Assembly: GCA_943735955.1 (NCBI GenBank)
Contig: OX030961.1
Coordinates: 6,972,920 to 7,036,919, forward strand
Direction of reading: 5' to 3'
Length of the DNA stretch: 64,000 nt
DNA from: Piscicola geometra
Taxonomy: Eukaryota; Annelida; Clitellata; Hirudinida; Piscicolidae
Part shown: positions 59,801 through 64,000 of the stretch, in pieces
Layout of the letters: every line of letters begins with the position of its first letter
Numbering within the stretch: position 1 is the first letter of the stretch
Position numbers and translations under genes: made by a program
Notes under the pieces: model-generated
Databases searched by the model: none
The model's input: the letters and a program-made list of their open reading frames with translations, nothing else
What the model was told of the DNA's origin: nothing

Positions 59801-61486
59801 TTAATGGTTTTATGAAACTGTTTCCTGCAAGTCAGATAGTGTGCACATTTCATGCGTTGTATGCATGAAGTACGCAATTCTTGGAATTATAGAAACTGAA
59901 CGTCTTTTTACGTGAAGTTTCAAATATTTTAAAAGTATTTATGAATGTATTTATAAAGTTATTATATAACATACTATAACCAAAAAAGCTATCAAGAAAA
60001 CAGAATTAAGGCAAAGGCATGAATAAAAAATAATTTTTACATATTTTCATGAATCAAAAAAAATATGAAAAAAAAATAAATGCATAAATATCAGTAGTAA
60101 TTAACCAATGGTTAATCATCGAGCTTTTCATTTACTTCATGTCTTCGAATACTTTTCGCAATTATCTCTGTTTCATCTAAAACTTCGGACACAAAGTTGA
60201 TCAAAATTTTCATCTAATCTCCAAGTCTTCCAAATACACCATCAGCAATAATAATAAAAAATCTTATAATAACAACACCGTCCAAAGCACACAACTAATG
60301 ATCACTACCTCACGCAGGTTGTTGCAATAGTTTCAGTGTCCTTCATCGTCCTCTCGACCGTCTGCCTCACGCTCAACAGCCTCGCCTTCTTCCACGAGAA
60401 GGACGTTGATGGGCATCTGGTGGACAACGACGCCTTGGCGAAGATCGAAGCGGCCTGCATCGGCTGGTTCACTCTAGAGTACATTCTCAGACTTTGGGCT
60501 TGTCCTAGCAAGGTCATTCTTTTGAAAATGTTTTGAAATTTAATTTTTATTCACTTTTTAAATAGATTTAAAAACCGACAAAAAGATATTAGTCCTAATT
60601 TATTAATATGAACTGATAATGAAAAATAAATTAAATGCGTACTTGAGTTATATTTATCTGAAAATTAACAAAATATCAACCTCCATTTCAAAACTTTCAC
60701 GTCTAGCTGACCTTTTTCAAGAGCGTCATGAACGCCATCGATCTTTCCGCCATCCTGCCCTACTACGTCTCGTTGTCGCTCGTCGAGGAGGGAAAGCACC
60801 CGGAAGGCATGGACACGATACGACGGGTGGTGCAGTTGTTCAGGGTGCTCAGGGTCTTCCGCATCTTCAAGCTGGCCAGACACTCCACAGGCCTCCAGTC
60901 CCTTGGTTACACTCTGCACAGGAGTTACAAGGAGCTGGGATTATTAATGACGTTTTTAGCGATAGGAACACTGGTTTTTTCGAGTTTGGCTTATTTTGCA
61001 GAAAGAGAAGAAAACAGCGAAATGTTCACGAGCATACCGGCGAGCTTTTGGTGGGCAGCCATAACAATGACCACAGTCGGTTACGGAGACATGTATCCGA
61101 AAACTGCTCTGGGAAAACTAGTCGGAAGTGCCTGCTGCATATGTGGAGTCTTGGTGATCGCCCTGCCCATCCCCATCATCGTCAACAACTTCAGCGACTT
61201 TTACCAGGACCAGCTGAGAAAGGAGAAGGCGATAAAGCGACGAGATGCGCTGGAGAGGGCGCGAGAGACAGGCAGCATCGTTTCGTTGCAAAGGGACCAC
61301 TTTTCGCGCGATCCCTCTTGCATAGATGTGATGCTGGCTCAGGCAGCTTCAGACACGACCAAAGCAATTGCCCTTTTGGCCACCAAGAACCCCCAGGAAA
61401 GCCTCAAGACGCTGAGTGCAGACGCCTCCCGCAAAACGCCTCTTGTGGCCTCCAGACACGCCTCCAAGCGATGTATACACGTGTGA
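56810..61486 (+). CDS. KCNB (Shab): Voltage-gated potassium channel, Shab/Kv2 type
   Basis: Six exons (56810-57550, 58084-58185, 58443-58490, 58611-58697, 60318-60512, 60707-61486) give 650 aa, all in phase 0. The T1 tetramerisation domain opens with [14 protein letters not shown] and TRLGRLQ and resumes at [20 protein letters not shown], with about 137 residues inserted between (see findings). YLESCC and KLWDLLEKP are Kv2 marks. The membrane core has S4 with [20 protein letters not shown], filter TVGYGD, and S6 with [19 protein letters not shown]. The Kv2 post-S6 block ([20 protein letters not shown]) follows. It forms delayed-rectifier K channels in the plasma membrane. The C-tail after S6 is short compared with vertebrate Kv2.1. 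The start Met is the first in frame before T1. Confidence 0.93.
58698..60317. other. Kv2 intron 4 (1.6 kb)
   Basis: AT-rich intron between the T1-S1 linker and S1. Nothing beyond an AACTGCCGTTGT / ACAACGGCAG-like inverted pair near 59228-59285 stands out, which could be a chance hairpin or a remnant inverted-repeat element. Confidence 0.4.
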
Positions 61487-62033
61487 ATCGTGCTTTTAAA
61501 ATTGTTGTCTGTGTTTTGTGAATTTTTTGTCGAATTAAGTATAAACTTTAAAACAAACTGTTTTTCTAAAATTGCTTGACCTCTTTAATTAGACTTGAAA
61601 TAGATCGAATGTATCAGTCGCTTTGTAATAATTGCATGCTTTTTTTCGACTTTACACGATATCCAACGAGATGTGAGATTAATTTCAATATTTGACACTT
61701 GCCCTCTTTTTATGATTTTCGAACATTGGTTTTGCCCTGGATAATTCAGGCCATTCAGCAACGCTCAATCATTTTCACGTTCACCACAACCTTCTAATTT
61801 TTGCGTCATCTAATTATAATATTGTATAAAAAATTCAGAGCACTTCGATTTTTTATTTGATTGTTTTTAGAGTAGACATGAATAAGTGATAATGTTTAAT
61901 TGGTGGAACAATCCGTAATTGCATAAATTTGAAAAAGAATTTATAATTAAATACAATATTATAATTTTTAATATACTCATTTTCCTATTAAAACGTCAAT
62001 TAAACTACATAAGGCAGGAAATACTTACTAATA
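61487..62033. other. 3' intergenic spacer between convergent Kv2 and TRIT1
   Basis: 547 bp of AT-rich DNA between two convergent genes. It must carry both 3' UTRs and polyadenylation sites. Nothing else seen. Confidence 0.45.
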
Positions 62034-63848
62034 TTATGAATCCTTGATAGTTTTATTGCATACAACTTCAACGTCACCAAAACCCCCGAAACTTTCACCC
62101 TTATCTCCAATTCCTCCTCGACTGTCATCACCCTCCTTTCGCTTCTTCACATTGAAAGAACTCTTGAGTTTCTGGAGCCTTTTTTTGTGCTTCCTGCTGC
62201 CTATGTGGACTGGTAGAAAACACATGTGTGTAACAATCATGCATCATTGAATAGACAAAGCTTCACCGTTTAGCCAGCAAAAATATTTAACTTTGAAACC
62301 TACTTGTCCATTCCTTCTGTTTGACAAACACCCTGCCACATTCGAGACACGTCCTATGCACTGTGGGGTTGTCAGGAACACTTCTATCAAGCTCCTTTGC
62401 TCTTGGCTTTTTGCCCTGCAGTGGTGAGTGAAAGAAGGCAAGGGTGTTGATGAAGGGTCGAAAGGTGATGGATGGCTGGTTGAATTTATTGCGAAAATTA
62501 AACCTACTACAGAACTACCAATCTGCTGGCCATGACGACCTACGTTGCCTCCTTTCTACCACTAAGTTACAATGCCTTACAACGCTTTTGTATGTGACTG
62601 TATTTTTTTTAAATACTTGATTCATAGCACGTTTTCCACGGTACTGTCAAAGAGCGAAAGTAATATATAAATAAAATTGGTCTCTACTGCTCTTTTTAAG
62701 AATTTTTCATACTTCAGAAACTGAAAAATAAACTAGAACCACCTGGAGGAAGTCTCCAACGATATCTGAAGCGGGTGTGTGCACATGCGCCAACCATTGG
62801 TCAGGGTGAGAGGAGTCAACGAGGTAGACCGGAGGAAGGCTGGTGCTACCGTGTTCTACGTTTGGTTGATTGGTCATTCTTTAGTATTTAATTATTAACA
62901 GAATTTATAAAATAAATTTGAAATAAAAATATTCTATTGAGTTAGATTTTCTCAATCCCTCAGTATTGACTTCATTCGCACTTATCAAACAGATATTTTT
63001 TATGGTCTGTATTATTCACAGCCTGAAAGACGCAGGCCATGCTACAATGGTTCTGAGAACCTTGATTTTCATTATTCCATTCAAATCCAATTGAACAATT
63101 AAACACCCTTGAGGAATCGGTTCCTGATCCACTTCACTTGCCGTTTGGAGTACTGTCTGGTCGCCACCTTCATCTCTTCGAGACCTGTGAGGCAGGTGCC
63201 CTTTGTGTTTTCGAAAATTCTATGAGAAGGCGATGAGAACAAGTTGAAGAATGCTCCCCATGAAAATATGATTGACTCAATAGACGACTGTCATTCTTAT
63301 AACAGCCTAAATAGGCAGTTTCAAAACGAAGAAAACCTTTTTCATAAAAAGTTGCAGCTTCTTTGGATTGTTTGTCGGCACAAGTGAGGTAGGCATGGAA
63401 TTCCTTGAAGCCGATGCTCTGGAGGAGGCCCTTGTTGAGACTGGAGTGTGGTGATGATGATGATGATGATTATGATGATGATGATGATGGTGATGACAAC
63501 GACGATGAAGACGACGACGACGATGATGATGATAATGAGACTGGTGTGTAGTCTTAGTGGTTTTGTGTGGTGAATGGGGTGTAGAATTTTATGCCTTTTT
63601 AGACCATTGTGTAGTGTAAAAAAAGTTTGGTCGCTTTGATTTAGTGTAAAAAAATGACTTAATGGCAAAAACCATCGATAATCCTTGAATAGAAACTTGA
63701 AAGATTTACAACTGCATGAAGGATAATAATGGAACCATCTGGCAACACAACCTGAGGGAAGGAGTGTTGTGGTAGAAGTCGAGAAGCTCCTGCAACAGCC
63801 CTCTCTGCACCATCTCATCCACCCTGGCATCCAAGCGCTTGTTCAGAA
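62034..63848 (-). CDS. TRIT1: tRNA dimethylallyltransferase, C-terminal half (5' end off window)
   Basis: Minus-strand exons in order: 63752-63848, 63337-63440, 63107-63184, 62743-62855, 62304-62415 and 62034-62209, all phase-compatible. Recognisable blocks are LNKRLDARVDEMVQRGLLQE, the GLLQSIGFKEFHAYL region, EEMKVATRQYSKRQVKWIRN and RFLK, then a matrin-type zinc finger (CLECGRVF, then KEWTIHIGSRKH) found in eukaryotic but not bacterial members. The enzyme adds isopentenyl to A37 of cytosolic and mitochondrial tRNAs. The P-loop and substrate-binding N-terminal half lie right of the window. The tail after the finger is basic, then Gly/Asp-rich, ending at TAA (62034-62036). Confidence 0.9.
63004..63066 (+). 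repeat. Short dispersed repeat T, copy 2 (TRIT1 intron)
   Basis: GGTCTGTATTATTCACAGCC, AGACGCAGGCCATG and TACAATGGTTCTGAGAACC match the reverse complement of about 55690-55760. Confidence 0.65.
63451..63536. repeat. (GAT)n microsatellite in TRIT1 intron
   Basis: GAT repeats with GAC interruptions. On the TRIT1 strand this is (ATC)n, ending a few bases before the acceptor of the exon 63337-63440. Confidence 0.93.
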
Positions 63849-63907
63849 CTTCAGGTTGTTTGATGATTTAAGTTTCCTTCAATACATTTGAAATATTTAT
63901 AAATATA

Positions 63908-63968
<61 letters not shown>
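63908..63968. repeat. (GAT)n microsatellite
   Basis: About 20 perfect GAT units, in the intron upstream of TRIT1 exon 63752-63848. Confidence 0.95.
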
Positions 63969-63970
<2 letters not shown>

Positions 63971-64000
63971 TGAAAACTAAAATTATGAATGACTTTTTTT

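Overview
The window is eukaryotic nuclear DNA: AT-rich, with many short GT-AG introns, dispersed transposon remnants, and (CA)n, (TAC)n and (GAT)n microsatellites. The protein set (L-type Cav1, Shab/Kv2, REXO1, MRPS22, MED20, TRIT1, and a eukaryotic DUF389 membrane protein) and the small introns point to a bilaterian invertebrate, most likely a lophotrochozoan. An annelid such as a leech would fit, but the species is an inference. All genes were rebuilt by hand from splice consensus, reading-frame continuity and family motifs; no database search was possible.

Layout. 1-2.5 kb holds the 3' part of a DUF389 membrane-protein gene (+). 3.9-8.6 kb holds a complete tandem paralog (+) with the same exon structure and patches of near identity. 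9.2-10.5 kb is a nest of mobile elements: a dispersed repeat split by an element with perfect 38-bp terminal inverted repeats, which itself contains the 3' end of a LINE. 10.7-16.6 kb is REXO1 (+, 15 exons). 17.1-19.5 kb is MRPS22 (-, 8 exons), which shares a 166-bp head-to-head promoter interval with MED20 (+, 19.7-20.7 kb). 20.8-25.8 kb is a 4.9-kb foldback-like composite element: two inverted arms built of ~300-bp tandem units enclose a (TAC)n tract, a dispersed repeat and a broken LINE reverse transcriptase. 25.8-26.6 kb is another copy of the dispersed repeat, split by a hAT-type MITE with an 8-bp target duplication. 26.6-32.2 kb is mostly featureless AT-rich spacer.

32.2-52.2 kb is a complete 49-exon Cav1 (L-type) calcium-channel alpha-1 gene (+, about 2186 aa). 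56.8-61.5 kb is a complete 6-exon Kv2/Shab potassium-channel gene (+, 650 aa) with a large insertion in its T1 domain. 62.0-63.8 kb holds the 3' exons of TRIT1 (-), which runs off the right edge.

No prokaryote-like operon is present. Two excitability channels lie next to each other in the same orientation, and two housekeeping genes (mitochondrial ribosome and Mediator) share a bidirectional promoter interval. The most unusual material is the foldback composite, the nested transposons, the gene-conversion pattern between the DUF389 paralogs, the Kv2 T1 insertion and the degenerate Cav1 beta-subunit binding motif.
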